Positions 51,879 through 61,828 of a stretch of DNA of 64,000 bases are shown here, in pieces. The stretch covers positions 2,976,001 to 3,040,000 of the forward strand of contig OY970196.1 of assembly GCA_963708205.1 (NCBI GenBank), written 5' to 3'. The stretch is from CAVYTF01 sp963708205 (lineage in GTDB: Bacteria > Bacteroidota > Bacteroidia > Chitinophagales > Chitinophagaceae). The translations under genes and the position numbers were made by a program. Every line of letters begins with the position of its first letter. Positions within the stretch are counted from its first letter, which is position 1. The notes beneath the pieces were generated by a model. It was not told the DNA's origin. It did no database searches and saw nothing but the letters and a program-made list of their open reading frames with translations.

Positions 51879-52580
51879 ATGAAAAAAGTTGTTCGCAAAC
51901 ATCCGCTTGCAATAAGATGGTTTCACTGGATAAATTTTCCAATTCTAACAATAATGATTTGGAGCGGTTTGCTTATTTATTGGGCAAACGATAAGTACAA
52001 GATCAATCTTTTTGGCAAAGATATTTTTCATTTTTTCCCTGACGGTTTATACAAGGCTTTAAATGTTCCTTTTCATTTGGCCGAAGGCATGAGTTTTCAT
52101 TTTGTGTTTATGTGGGTCTTTATTTTCAACGGGTTGCTCTATGTTTTATACACTGCTTTTTCAGGCGAATGGCGTTATCTTTTACCAAACAAAAAAAGTT
52201 TTAAAGAAGCGTGGCAGGTCCTGCTTTTCGATTTACATATTAGTAAATACAATCCGCCGCAAACCAAGTACAATGCCGCTCAGCGTGTTGCTTACACAGC
52301 AATTATATTTATGGGAGTTGGTTCTTTAATAAGCGGTTTGGCAATTTATAAACCGGTACAATTCAATTGGCTTTGCTGGCTTTGCGGCGGTTATGAAGCG
52401 GCACGCGTAGAGCATTTTATTTTAACCATCGGTTACGTTTTATTTTTTCTTATTCATATTATACAAGTCATCATCGCGGGATGGAATAATTTTCAGGCAA
52501 TGATAACAGGCATTGAAGTTATTAAACCACAACTTTCAAATTTACAAACACCTGCGTCAGCAAATGAAGAACAATCCTGA
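51879..52580 (+). CDS. Cytochrome b561-type membrane subunit
   Basis: A 233-residue di-haem cytochrome b of the PF01292-like group. It starts 'VRKHPLAIRWFHWINFPILTIMIWSGLLIYW' with the haem-ligand histidine of helix 1. Further histidines lie in helix 2 ('LAEGMSFHFVFMW'), and a final pair in 'ARVEHFILTIGYVLFFLIHIIQVI'. It would pass electrons between quinol and the next gene product. It overlaps that gene by 17 bases, so the two are translationally linked. Confidence 0.85.
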   Translation: MKKVVRKHPLAIRWFHWINFPILTIMIWSGLLIYWANDKYKINLFGKDIFHFFPDGLYKALNVPFHLAEGMSFHFVFMWVFIFNGLLYVLYTAFSGEWRYLLPNKKSFKEAWQVLLFDLHISKYNPPQTKYNAAQRVAYTAIIFMGVGSLISGLAIYKPVQFNWLCWLCGGYEAARVEHFILTIGYVLFFLIHIIQVIIAGWNNFQAMITGIEVIKPQLSNLQTPASANEEQS

Positions 52581-53334
52581 TTATTTTGATCGCTCTGAAA
52601 CAGTAAGCAATAATTCATTCAGAAAAAAATCAATTATCGCTTTTGCTATTTTTTTTGTGCTGTGTATCGGTGCATATTTATGTTGGCAATGGCTCAACAA
52701 TCAACCGCCGGAAGCAGGCGCATTAAAGCCTTTGCGCAAAGGATTGACCGCAAATGAAAACATTTTCAGTGCTTATTTTAGCAAAAACCGACTTGCTGCA
52801 AAATATTCAGAAAAAGATGCAGTAAAAAATGTTCGTGTTAACGGAGATGTAGGAATGCCGGATTCAATTAATATTAATACATGGCGCTTAACTGTTATCC
52901 GGGCACCGGGTGATACTTTAAAAATATCATACAACGACATAAAAAAATTACCAAAAGAAGATGTGATCTTCGATTTTAAATGTATCGAAGGATGGAGCCA
53001 GGTAACGCATTGGGCTGGTGTGCCGATGAAAGATTTTATGGCATTTTACCATTTGAATGCGCAGGAAAAAATGAAGTATGCAGGATTAGAAACACCCGAT
53101 AAAAAATATTATGTTGGCATTGATATGGAAAGTTTTTTACAACCACAAACTATACTTTGTTATGAAATGAATGGCAAACCTTTGCCAATGAATCAGGGAT
53201 ATCCCGTACGATTAATTATTCCTGTAAAATATGGCATCAAACACCTGAAATGTATTGGTACCATGTATTTCAGCGATGCAAAGCCACCGGATTATTGGGC
53301 AGAAAGAGGTTATGATTATTATGCAGGATTATAA
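52564..53334 (+). CDS. Membrane-anchored sulfite-oxidase-fold molybdoenzyme
   Basis: A 256-residue oxidoreductase with the PF00174 molybdopterin domain. The ATG at 52564 is preferred (MKNNPDYFDRSE). One N-terminal helix (about 23-41) anchors it. The molybdenum-ligand cysteine is C140 in 'FDFKCIEGWSQVTHWAGVP', a pattern shared with MsrP (YedY) and sulfite oxidases. With the cytochrome b it forms a two-gene redox unit. Next to an exported MsrB, a role in reducing oxidised periplasmic proteins is attractive but only inferred. Confidence 0.85.
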   Translation: MKNNPDYFDRSETVSNNSFRKKSIIAFAIFFVLCIGAYLCWQWLNNQPPEAGALKPLRKGLTANENIFSAYFSKNRLAAKYSEKDAVKNVRVNGDVGMPDSININTWRLTVIRAPGDTLKISYNDIKKLPKEDVIFDFKCIEGWSQVTHWAGVPMKDFMAFYHLNAQEKMKYAGLETPDKKYYVGIDMESFLQPQTILCYEMNGKPLPMNQGYPVRLIIPVKYGIKHLKCIGTMYFSDAKPPDYWAERGYDYYAGL

Positions 53335-53517
53335 TTATTTCTGAAAAAAAGGAATAATCACAAGTTTAATTATCATTAAAATAACGGCAACTAAAAACAT
53401 TAATAATGAAATGCGGTTCATGCCGTGCATGTATTTGATCCATTGCGTGCGTGGTGCATTTGGATCGCGCTTTTTTATAAAAAGATATTCTGCAAATTGT
53501 CTCCAGATTCCCATCAA
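53335..53517 (-). CDS. DUF6728-like small membrane protein
   Basis: A 60-residue protein, 'IWRQFAEYLFIKKRDPN' then 'WIKYMHGMNRISLLMFLVAVI', with one C-terminal helix. The R-D-P-N and K-Y-M-H-G-M-N-R-I-S words match what I recall of the small conserved Bacteroidota family DUF6728. Its stop codon abuts that of the molybdoenzyme gene on the other strand. Function unknown. Confidence 0.7.
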   Translation of the reverse strand: MMGIWRQFAEYLFIKKRDPNAPRTQWIKYMHGMNRISLLMFLVAVILMIIKLVIIPFFQK

Positions 53518-53591
53518 AAAAATATTTTCTCAAAATTACAAATAATCGTTTGAGAAATATTTATGAAAAAAGTTGACTGGAGTTTGTAAGA

Positions 53592-55799
53592 CTATTGGTT
53601 AAGTATTTCTGCTAAATCATTACTTTTTATTTTTTCAAAAAGGTCTGTTTCATAAAAATATCTTTCCAAAGCATCATCAATTGCAGGTAATTTTATTCCT
53701 TTTTCACTTTCTAAAACGCTGTACAAAGGTCTTTTTGCAATAAGCTGCATTTCTAATAAAGATTGTGGAATAATCAATTCTTTATTCAACCTTAATCTAT
53801 TTGCAATTTTATATGCAAGCTGCGTCCAGGTTAGCCCTTCATTGTTGGCAATATGCCAGATACCTTTTTCTTTATCGAGTAAAAGATCGAGCGTTAAATT
53901 ACACAAATCAGGCAAATAAGTTGGCGAAATGGTTACATCTTTTAAGGTATAAAAAGGCTTATTTTCTTTTAAACTTTTTATTAAAAGATTAATAAAATTA
54001 TATTCATCCCAGGGACCAAAAAAAGCACTTGTTCTTATTAGCAATGCTTCAGGAAAAATATTCAAAATGTTTTCGCTCTGTGCTTTACTTTGTCCATAAA
54101 TATTTAATGGAAAAAGATTATCGCTTTCAACATAAGGCGCATTTTTTTCTCCATTAAAAACTAAATCGGAAGAAAATGTAACTAACTGAACATTATATTT
54201 TTTGCAGCATTGCGCAATGTTTGCAACGCCTTTGCTGTTAATTGCAAAACAATTTTCAATATCATTTTCTGCATCATCAACCCTTACATAACCTGTTGCA
54301 TTTATAACAGCCCATGGTTTTAATTCACCAATAATTTTTTCAATCATTTCAGGGTTACAAATATCTGCTTCTGCTCTGCCTAAAACTTTATAGGTGATAT
54401 TCCTATGATCACAAACTTTTGCAAATGCTTTGCCCAGCGTTCCTGTTTTTCCAAATATTAATAATGGTTGATGGTTGACATTAGTTTCTTTTTTATTATC
54501 ACTTGGTATGAAGTTGCAACTATATAATATTCGGGTGTTTCTTTGCCACCAACCTTTCTGCTGTAACACAGGATGATCATATGTTTTGTCGTTTGCAATT
54601 TCTTTCAACATTGCAGCCAAAGCAAGCGGTCTTAATTTTCCTGAACGTATATCAAAAGCGCCGGGTTCGTAATCTCCGTTAGCGGTTTTTAATAAATTAT
54701 TCCATCCGAAAGAACCAAGCAAAGCCCATGATGTAACCGCTTTTATATTTACATTTTCTGCTCGTAATTTTTTTGCTGTTTGCCACATTTCATTAAACCA
54801 TCGCAACTGTTCATCGCGGTGGCAATGTAAATGCACTTCTGTAATTGCAATAGGTAATTTAAATCTTTGCGATGTTTCAAGAATCAATGCATAAGCACCT
54901 TCATATCCTGGCTCTCCTACCCGTATGGCTTCTAAATCTGCGTACTCGTGATGAAAATTTTTGCCATGGGTATGACGCGGATAACATTCTAATCTTTCAT
55001 CCAAAAATCTTTCAGAAGTGATGTAATAATTCAAACCCAAAATATCCGGTGTGCAATTATTCTGAAGGAAAAAAAACAAATCACTCTCATCAATTCCTGC
55101 ATCAATTAAATATTCCCACATTGGATGATCTGGCGTTATGCTTCCACAAAGTAAATCCATAGCAAGCCATCTCCGATCGTTCTCAAAGTCTGCCTGGTAC
55201 TGCATTGTAGCGGTGCCATGAATTTTCCCAAGGTCTTCCGTTTGAATAAGCTTTGCATTGGGATTGATCTTACGAATTGCCTGCATTGCCAATACTGTTG
55301 CTTTGCATTCGCTGATAACAATTTTTGAGAAACTGTAATCATCCTTTTTATGAGGATACCAGTGACCGTATAATCCGCAAAATCTTGCTGTTGTTAAAGG
55401 TTCATTTACCGGCGTGTAATATTCGATCCATGGAAATTTTTTAGCTATCTCCGCTGCATATTTTGCTAAGCCATTTTCAAAACTTCCATCAAAAAAATTT
55501 ACAAACTTTGGTCCGCTGCCATGATGCACCAAACCAATAATGGGTTTTATATTTTTGCTGCGCAATTTATTAAGGTCCCGGTCCGCGATTTCCCAATTTA
55601 TTTTTGAGGTGATTTTTGGTTGATGTTTTTCCCACAAAACAGGATAACGCAACGCCTTAATATTAAGGTCAATTATTCTATCAATATCATCATCGCGATC
55701 ATAAAAACCAGCAAAATCTAATTGATCAAAATAATTATTTTTTACTCTATTTATTGTACATTCTATACCACCCCATAGTTCTATTTTTTCAAATGCCAT
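53592..55799 (-). CDS. Fusion of a GH1 beta-glycosidase with an RmlD-like reductase
   Basis: Two domains in one protein of about 735 residues. Residues 1-430 are a family 1 glycoside hydrolase ('IELWGGIECTINRVKNNYFDQL', acid/base Glu in 'YYTPVNEPLTTAR', nucleophile Glu probably in 'ITEVHLHCH'). Residues 455-735 are an extended short-chain dehydrogenase of the dTDP-4-dehydrorhamnose reductase type ('LIFGKTGTLGKAFAK', 'YGQSK' with the Tyr-Lys pair). The ATG at 55799 fits the GH1 start; an in-frame start at 55931 would add 44 unrelated residues. The reaction is unknown. Confidence 0.83.
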   Translation of the reverse strand: MAFEKIELWGGIECTINRVKNNYFDQLDFAGFYDRDDDIDRIIDLNIKALRYPVLWEKHQPKITSKINWEIADRDLNKLRSKNIKPIIGLVHHGSGPKFVNFFDGSFENGLAKYAAEIAKKFPWIEYYTPVNEPLTTARFCGLYGHWYPHKKDDYSFSKIVISECKATVLAMQAIRKINPNAKLIQTEDLGKIHGTATMQYQADFENDRRWLAMDLLCGSITPDHPMWEYLIDAGIDESDLFFFLQNNCTPDILGLNYYITSERFLDERLECYPRHTHGKNFHHEYADLEAIRVGEPGYEGAYALILETSQRFKLPIAITEVHLHCHRDEQLRWFNEMWQTAKKLRAENVNIKAVTSWALLGSFGWNNLLKTANGDYEPGAFDIRSGKLRPLALAAMLKEIANDKTYDHPVLQQKGWWQRNTRILYSCNFIPSDNKKETNVNHQPLLIFGKTGTLGKAFAKVCDHRNITYKVLGRAEADICNPEMIEKIIGELKPWAVINATGYVRVDDAENDIENCFAINSKGVANIAQCCKKYNVQLVTFSSDLVFNGEKNAPYVESDNLFPLNIYGQSKAQSENILNIFPEALLIRTSAFFGPWDEYNFINLLIKSLKENKPFYTLKDVTISPTYLPDLCNLTLDLLLDKEKGIWHIANNEGLTWTQLAYKIANRLRLNKELIIPQSLLEMQLIAKRPLYSVLESEKGIKLPAIDDALERYFYETDLFEKIKSNDLAEILNQ

Positions 55800-56028
55800 T
55801 TCAAGATTTTTAATGATTGGTTCAAGCTTAGCAACTTGTTTAATTCTATTAAATAAACATGCCAAAGCTTGAAAAAAGTTTAACTGTGTTTTCTCATCTA
55901 TTAATATTTCTACTATCAAATAATAAAACACAAAAATGATTATCGAGGATTAATCTTTTGTTGAAGTATATCTACATTCGTTATTCTGTCATTACATTTG
56001 AAAATTATTTTTTATCTTAATTCATCCT

Positions 56029-57417
56029 GTGCGTTTTTACGAAAAAATATATAGTTACAGCCCGTTAATACTTCAAAATGCTATGGTTTCTTTTTATGGG
56101 TATAATTGGAGGAAACGCAGAATGGGTGGCACGTTTAGCCAATTGTACATGCATGCAAAAGATCGGGAAAATTTTTCTTATGAGCAATGGAATCATTATC
56201 AGAATAATGCTTTGCAAAAAATATTGCTGCATGCTTATGATACTGTTCCTTACTATAAGGATACTTTTTTAAAACACGAGTTTTCTATTGATTCTTTAAA
56301 AAAAATTACAACAAAATCTATATCTCAACTTCCGGTTCTTTGCAAAGAAGATCTTCGTGTTTACGGCTCAACTACACTCCTTTCAAACAAAAAAGAAAAT
56401 CATGGAAAATTTTTTGCAAGTAGTGGCAGCACCGGCACACCCACACAAATTTTATTTTCGCAGGCAATGCACCAACGCTGGTATGCCATCTTTGAAGCGC
56501 GAGTGCGCAATTGGGCAGGCGTTGATAGTTTTACACCACGTGGCATGATTGGCGGCCGCAGAGTTGTGCCTTCATCAAAAAATAACACACCATTTTATCG
56601 TTATAATTATTTTGAAAAGCAGGTATATTTTTCTGCTTATCACATCAATAAAAAAAATGCTGTAAATTATTTAAAGGGAATAAAAAAATATGGTGTACAA
56701 TACATGACCGGTTATGCGATGAGCAATTTTTTTCTTGCAAGATTTTTCAAAGAATTAAGTTTTGATGTTCCAAAAATGAAATGTGTAATTACTTCCAGTG
56801 AAAAATTAACTGATGAGATGCGCGGAGTTTTTAAAGATGTTTATAATTGTAAAACATATGATGGATGGAGTGGCGTGGAAGCTTGCGGATTGATAAGCGA
56901 GTGTGAACATGGAAGCCTGCACATCAGTCCAGATGCGGGTTTAATAGAAGTGCTTGATAAAAATTTGCAGCCTGTTGCTCTTGGAAAACAAGGGAAAGTT
57001 TATTGCACAGGTTTTCTCAATTTTGATCAGCCCCTGATACGTTATGATATTGGCGATGAAATTATGTTGTCTGATAAAAAATGCTCATGTGGAAGAAATG
57101 TGCCTGTTGTAAAAGAAATTATTGGTCGTGTAGAAGACGTTATAATTGGCAAGGATGGCCGTGAAATGGTGCGTTTTCATAGCATATTTAATGGATTGCA
57201 TTCTATAAAAAAAGCACAAGTGATTCAGGAAAACTTTAATGAAATAAAAATAAAAATAGTTCCTGCAACACATATAAATATCAATGAAGAAAAAATGATT
57301 CATCAAAGAATAGAAAGTCAGTTGGGAGAAATAAATATTTTAATTGAAGAAGTAGATGAAATTCCTTTGAACAAAAATGGAAAATACCAGGCAGTTATTT
57401 CTAAAATAAAAAGATAA
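56029..57417 (+). CDS. PaaK/CapK-like adenylate-forming enzyme
   Basis: A 462-residue member of the phenylacetate-CoA ligase-like family found in capsule and exopolysaccharide loci. The ATP-binding loop is 'SSGSTGTPTQILFS' (about residues 127-140); 'TYDGWSGVEACGLISEC' and 'RYDIGDEI' follow. The start is GTG at 56029. It is the first of three genes packed end to end with an epimerase and a glycosyltransferase. Its acyl substrate is unknown. Confidence 0.82.
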   Translation: MRFYEKIYSYSPLILQNAMVSFYGYNWRKRRMGGTFSQLYMHAKDRENFSYEQWNHYQNNALQKILLHAYDTVPYYKDTFLKHEFSIDSLKKITTKSISQLPVLCKEDLRVYGSTTLLSNKKENHGKFFASSGSTGTPTQILFSQAMHQRWYAIFEARVRNWAGVDSFTPRGMIGGRRVVPSSKNNTPFYRYNYFEKQVYFSAYHINKKNAVNYLKGIKKYGVQYMTGYAMSNFFLARFFKELSFDVPKMKCVITSSEKLTDEMRGVFKDVYNCKTYDGWSGVEACGLISECEHGSLHISPDAGLIEVLDKNLQPVALGKQGKVYCTGFLNFDQPLIRYDIGDEIMLSDKKCSCGRNVPVVKEIIGRVEDVIIGKDGREMVRFHSIFNGLHSIKKAQVIQENFNEIKIKIVPATHININEEKMIHQRIESQLGEINILIEEVDEIPLNKNGKYQAVISKIKR

Positions 57418-58503
57418 ATGAGAATTGTAACAATCGTTGGTGCTCGTCCTCAATTTATAAAAGCTGCTGTTGTTTCGCGGGCTTTAGCTAGTAAAAAAAA
57501 CATAGAAGAAATTATCATTCACACCGGTCAGCATTATGACGATAACATGTCTGCTATTTTTTTTGATGAAATGAAAATTCAAAAACCAATTTACAATTTA
57601 GCGATAAAAGAATCACTGCATGGCGCAATGACGGCAAAGATGATTGAAGGAATTGAACAGATTTTGATTGACCTAAAATCAGTGTTAGTATTGGTTTACG
57701 GCGATACAAATAGTACGCTTGCTGCTTCACTTGCTGCATCAAAACTTAATATAAATATCGCTCACATTGAAGCTGGCTTAAGAAGTTTTAACATGCAAAT
57801 GCCTGAAGAAATAAATAGAATTATTGCTGATCGTTTAAGCAAATTTCTTTTTTGTCCGACTCAAAACGCAATAATTAATTTAGAAAAAGAAGGGTTTCTG
57901 AATTTTGATTGTTCTATTTTTTTGACGGGTGATGTTATGCTCGATGCAGCAAAATTTTATTTTAAAAATTCAACTTCGGATATTATTCAAAAATTAAAAT
58001 TAGAAAAAGAAAAATATTTTTTATGCACGATTCACCGCGCAGAAAATACAAATGATAATAATAAACTAAAATCAATTGTTGAGGCTTTAAATGTTTTAAA
58101 CAAACACTACAAAGTAATTGTCCCACTTCATCCGAGAACAGTTAAATATTTGGCTGAATACCACATCCAGACTGACTTTCAGAGCATACAACCTGTTGGA
58201 TATTTTGATATGTTGCAATTAATTTCAAATTGTAAAATCATATTAACTGACAGTGGCGGACTTCAAAAGGAAGCTTTCTTTTTTCAAAAATTTTGCGTGA
58301 CGTTACGTAATGAAACAGAGTGGACAGAACTTGTTGAACATGATTGCAATAAAGTTGTTGGCTCAAACAAAGAAAATATAATAGAAGCTGTAAACTATTT
58401 TCTTACGAGCACATTTAATGATAACTTAACGCTTTATGGTGATGGAAAAGCAGGCGAAAAAATTGCAGATCTAATAGAATCAAGCATATTTGCAGCTTCG
58501 TGA
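57418..58503 (+). CDS. wecB: UDP-N-acetylglucosamine 2-epimerase (non-hydrolysing)
   Basis: Interconverts UDP-GlcNAc and UDP-ManNAc to supply N-acetylmannosamine-type sugars for surface glycans. GT-B fold; 'IVGARPQFIKAA', 'IHTGQHYDDNMS', 'VYGDTNSTLAASLAA', 'HIEAGLRSF', 'TIHRAEN' and 'LTDSGGLQKEAFF' are all in place. Length 361 is normal. The ATG follows the previous stop directly, and the stop overlaps the next start (GTGA). Confidence 0.93.
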   Translation: MRIVTIVGARPQFIKAAVVSRALASKKNIEEIIIHTGQHYDDNMSAIFFDEMKIQKPIYNLAIKESLHGAMTAKMIEGIEQILIDLKSVLVLVYGDTNSTLAASLAASKLNINIAHIEAGLRSFNMQMPEEINRIIADRLSKFLFCPTQNAIINLEKEGFLNFDCSIFLTGDVMLDAAKFYFKNSTSDIIQKLKLEKEKYFLCTIHRAENTNDNNKLKSIVEALNVLNKHYKVIVPLHPRTVKYLAEYHIQTDFQSIQPVGYFDMLQLISNCKIILTDSGGLQKEAFFFQKFCVTLRNETEWTELVEHDCNKVVGSNKENIIEAVNYFLTSTFNDNLTLYGDGKAGEKIADLIESSIFAAS

Positions 58504-59702
58504 AAATACTTTTTCTTACACAATACTATCCGCCGGAAACAGGCGCTCCTCAAAATCGTTTATCAAGTCTTGCATTTCATTTAAAGTCGTTTGGTAATCA
58601 TGTGGAAGTTTTGACTGCATTGCCAAATTATCCCATCTATGAAATTTTTAATGATTACAAAAACAAGAAAAAATTTTCAGAAATAATTGATGGTATTAAA
58701 GTATATCGAAGTAAAATTTATGTATCAAAAAAGAAAGCAATTCATCACCGACTTCTGAATTATTTTTCTTTTGCTTTTAATGCTTATTTTACTGCAAAAA
58801 AAAATATTACCAAGCCGGATATAATTATATGCGAATCTCCACCTTTGTTTTTAGGCATTACAGCGTTGCGTTTGAAGAAAAAGTGGAAGTGCAAATTAGT
58901 GTTTAATGTTTCTGATCTCTGGCCTGAAAGTGCAGAGAAGATGGGGCTGGTAAAAAATAAATTCGTACTGAAACAATCTTATAAACTGGCAAATAAAATT
59001 TATAAAAATGCAGATCTAATTTCAGGTCAGACACAAGGAATTATTGACGTGATAAGGAAACACCATCCTGCAAAAAAAATGTTTTGGTTACCTAATGGTA
59101 TTGAGGAAAGAAAGTTTACTTTTTTGAAAAATGAAGAAACGAAATCGGACAATAAATTTAATCTTTTATATGCCGGAATTATTGGACACGCACAAGGATT
59201 GGAAGTGATTTTACATGCGGCAAAAATATTAAAGACTCAAAACGATATTCATTTTTATATTATCGGTGACGGACCTGTGAAAGATGATTTAATTGCAATT
59301 CAAAAAGAAAATGATCTCTCAAATGTTAGTTTTCTTCCAAACCAAACTTTAGAAAAAATAGCTATTTGGTTACAAAAGTGCAGTGCTTATATTATTCCAT
59401 TGCGCAAATTAGATTTGTTCAAAGGTGCAATACCGTCAAAAATTTTTGAGCCGCTATTTTTTGCTAATCCAATATTACTTGGTGTGGAAGGTGAAGCAAA
59501 AAAATTATTTATTGATGATGCAAATAGTGGTTTATTTTTTGAACCTGAAAATGCAGATGAACTTGCTAAAGCGATACTAACCTTATATCACGATCCAATA
59601 CTGGCAAAACTTTTAGGAAATAATGGAAAAAATTATGTGATAAAGAATTTTCAAAGAAAAAAAATAGCAGATAGGTTTTGGAATGAATTGCAACGATTAT
59701 AA
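58500..59702 (+). CDS. Glycosyltransferase family 4 protein (WbuB-like)
   Basis: A 400-residue GT-B enzyme. It begins 'ILFLTQYYPPETGAPQNRLSSLAFHLKSFGNHVEVLTALPNYP', typical of WbuB/WbnK-type enzymes acting on lipid-linked sugars. The donor-binding part includes 'LLYAGIIGHAQGLEVIL' and 'IIPLRKLDLFKGAIPSKIFE'. Start is GTG at 58500, overlapping the epimerase stop. It is the last gene of the polysaccharide module before tRNA-Ala. Confidence 0.88.
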   Translation: MKILFLTQYYPPETGAPQNRLSSLAFHLKSFGNHVEVLTALPNYPIYEIFNDYKNKKKFSEIIDGIKVYRSKIYVSKKKAIHHRLLNYFSFAFNAYFTAKKNITKPDIIICESPPLFLGITALRLKKKWKCKLVFNVSDLWPESAEKMGLVKNKFVLKQSYKLANKIYKNADLISGQTQGIIDVIRKHHPAKKMFWLPNGIEERKFTFLKNEETKSDNKFNLLYAGIIGHAQGLEVILHAAKILKTQNDIHFYIIGDGPVKDDLIAIQKENDLSNVSFLPNQTLEKIAIWLQKCSAYIIPLRKLDLFKGAIPSKIFEPLFFANPILLGVEGEAKKLFIDDANSGLFFEPENADELAKAILTLYHDPILAKLLGNNGKNYVIKNFQRKKIADRFWNELQRL

Positions 59703-59709
59703 TATTTTA

Positions 59710-59737
59710 AAATTGAATTTATTCAATTTAATTTTAT
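59710..59737 (+). terminator. Weak terminator after the glycosyltransferase
   Basis: AAATTGAA-TTTA-TTCAATTT is a perfect eight-pair AT-rich stem, followed by AATTTTATA. Confidence 0.4.
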
Positions 59738-59748
59738 AACCTTAACAA

Positions 59749-59822
<74 letters not shown>

Positions 59823-59857
59823 CAAATATTTGCCACTTCTCTATTAATTGATTGCTT

Positions 59858-61711
59858 CTATTTCCAAAATTTTTTAACTCTAAGTAAATTATTTCCACTT
59901 ATTGCGTATAAAGTATGTTTATCTTCAAAGTAAGATGTATAAGGCAGATTTACAAACTTATAAAAATTAGGAAGTGTATTTTGTGTATGAATTATTATCG
60001 TTCCATCACTTAATTGCTGCGAATAAATAATGGAATTTTTTTTATAAGAAAAATTTTGCTGCAATTGTTTTGTTGTAAGATTTAATTTATAAATCCGATC
60101 GTTTGCAACGCCAATTAAAAAATTTTGATCAGTATAAATTTTACCATAGTCTGCAAATCCTAGATCAACACTATCTATCATTTTATTAGCGGTACTACTA
60201 TAAAAATAAAGTTTTGCAATGCCACCATAAAAGTTGTTTGTTGAAAAAATTATAAAGTTTTTCCATGCAGCGAGTCCTGAAGATGCCAAGCCCTTTATTT
60301 TATTAAAATCATAACCATATATTGAATCTTTTAGCGGATTATAAACACCGATGCTGCATGTATTTCCAATTCTTATAACATCACCTGCGCATACAATATT
60401 GCCTTTAAAATCTCTGATCATCAATGACAAATGATGAAAGCCTGCCGGCGTTTCACTTTTAAAATATCCAATTAAATGCGGATTGGAATTTCTGCCTGGC
60501 AAAACAATTGTATTGTTTATGAATTTATTTAAAGTCCATGGCAAATTGCGATTCCATTTTAGCAATGCGCCAGAAGGATAATTACCAAAATAAATAGTGC
60601 TGTCTGTATCTTTCAAAACAGAATAAATATTGAAAGTTGTATTTCCTAAAAGCGTCGAGACATTTTCAGAAACATTGTATTTATAATAATTTCCATAATA
60701 ATCTCCGGCATAATAAATATTAGTATCATTCTGCTGAAACCCAAATACAGCGCGGATATTTGTATTTATTTTGCCTGAATTGATTGATATATTTTGGTAA
60801 AAAGATTTATTGATTGAATAAAATAATTTTGTTTGAACAGCATCAAAATTTGAAATAACAGTCGGTGGAAAGTTCGGATTATTTATTTCAAAATATCTTA
60901 TATCATTTCCTGTTTTACCATTGCATGCAACTGCATTTCCATCTACCATTTTCCAATTGCCTTTTAAGGTATCGCAATGAAAAGAAACAAATATTCCATC
61001 CGTTGTTGTTGACATATTCATGCGCGTATTATTTGGAATTTTAAAGAGCAAATGTTTTGTGCTGTCAGATTTTTTCATTGCCCAAAGTTGTATTGAATTT
61101 CTTTGACCCGTTTGAGCATAAATAAAATTTGTATCTCCCGCAATAGTTAAAACATAATCATTGGCTTCATCAATAGAGGGATATTCAATGATTTTATTTT
61201 TGTATGGATTGTATTCGCTTACATAAGGGTCGCCGCTACTGCCTCCAAAATACATGTTTCCATTACAGCCCAAAGACATCGAATAAGCAAGTGTACTGCC
61301 ATTTTTGAAGCCATTGCCTAAGTTTTTATAATCAATACTGTCTTTCAAATTGAAGCGAAAAATTTTTCGGTTCAGCGAATTAAGACCTAAATAAAATGTG
61401 CCGGTACTATCGAAGGCAGATGCCCATAAAATAGAAGAAGAGGAACGTGTTCCTTCTATTGATTTGTTTAAAACTGATTTTGAAGTAAGATCAATTCTCA
61501 CAAGTGTTATTGGCAAAGGCGTGCCGGTTGTTGAATAATTATTAATGATGCCGCAAGTATAGATATGGCCATTAGAAGTTTTACCAAAAATAGAAATTGG
61601 TATAAAACTATTTGTGTAAGATTTTGCATTTACAAGCGTATCGATCTCATAAGACTGTGCAACTAATTTTGAGAACGATAAAATAAATAGTACAAAAAAT
61701 ATCTTCTTCAT
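59858..61711 (-). CDS. Exported beta-propeller-like protein, unrecognised
   Basis: A 617-residue protein. The ATG at 61711 (MKKIFFVLFILSFSKLVAQ) gives a proper signal peptide; the 17 upstream in-frame codons are not needed. The mature part is rich in Asn, Ser, Tyr and aromatic beta-strand repeats ('IYTCGIINNYS', 'MYFGGSSGDPYVSEYNP', 'TIYFGNYPSGALLKW') and looks like a beta-propeller. Unlike the two other large exported proteins here it lacks a T9SS sorting tail. No family is recognised. Confidence 0.7.
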   Translation of the reverse strand: MKKIFFVLFILSFSKLVAQSYEIDTLVNAKSYTNSFIPISIFGKTSNGHIYTCGIINNYSTTGTPLPITLVRIDLTSKSVLNKSIEGTRSSSSILWASAFDSTGTFYLGLNSLNRKIFRFNLKDSIDYKNLGNGFKNGSTLAYSMSLGCNGNMYFGGSSGDPYVSEYNPYKNKIIEYPSIDEANDYVLTIAGDTNFIYAQTGQRNSIQLWAMKKSDSTKHLLFKIPNNTRMNMSTTTDGIFVSFHCDTLKGNWKMVDGNAVACNGKTGNDIRYFEINNPNFPPTVISNFDAVQTKLFYSINKSFYQNISINSGKINTNIRAVFGFQQNDTNIYYAGDYYGNYYKYNVSENVSTLLGNTTFNIYSVLKDTDSTIYFGNYPSGALLKWNRNLPWTLNKFINNTIVLPGRNSNPHLIGYFKSETPAGFHHLSLMIRDFKGNIVCAGDVIRIGNTCSIGVYNPLKDSIYGYDFNKIKGLASSGLAAWKNFIIFSTNNFYGGIAKLYFYSSTANKMIDSVDLGFADYGKIYTDQNFLIGVANDRIYKLNLTTKQLQQNFSYKKNSIIYSQQLSDGTIIIHTQNTLPNFYKFVNLPYTSYFEDKHTLYAISGNNLLRVKKFWK

Positions 61712-61777
61712 ATTTTTTGAGATGGAAAAGAAAATTTTTAGTTTAATCAAATTCCTCTTCATTAAATATCAATAAAA

Positions 61778-61806
61778 AAAACAGGAAGTTTTTGCTTCCT
61801 GTTTTC
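61778..61806 (-). terminator. Terminator after rpoC
   Basis: AACAGGAAG and CTTCCTGTT form a nine-pair stem with a short loop. On the minus strand it is followed by eight Ts. Confidence 0.85.
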
Positions 61807-61828
61807 TATTTTCATTTCATGAAAAAAT

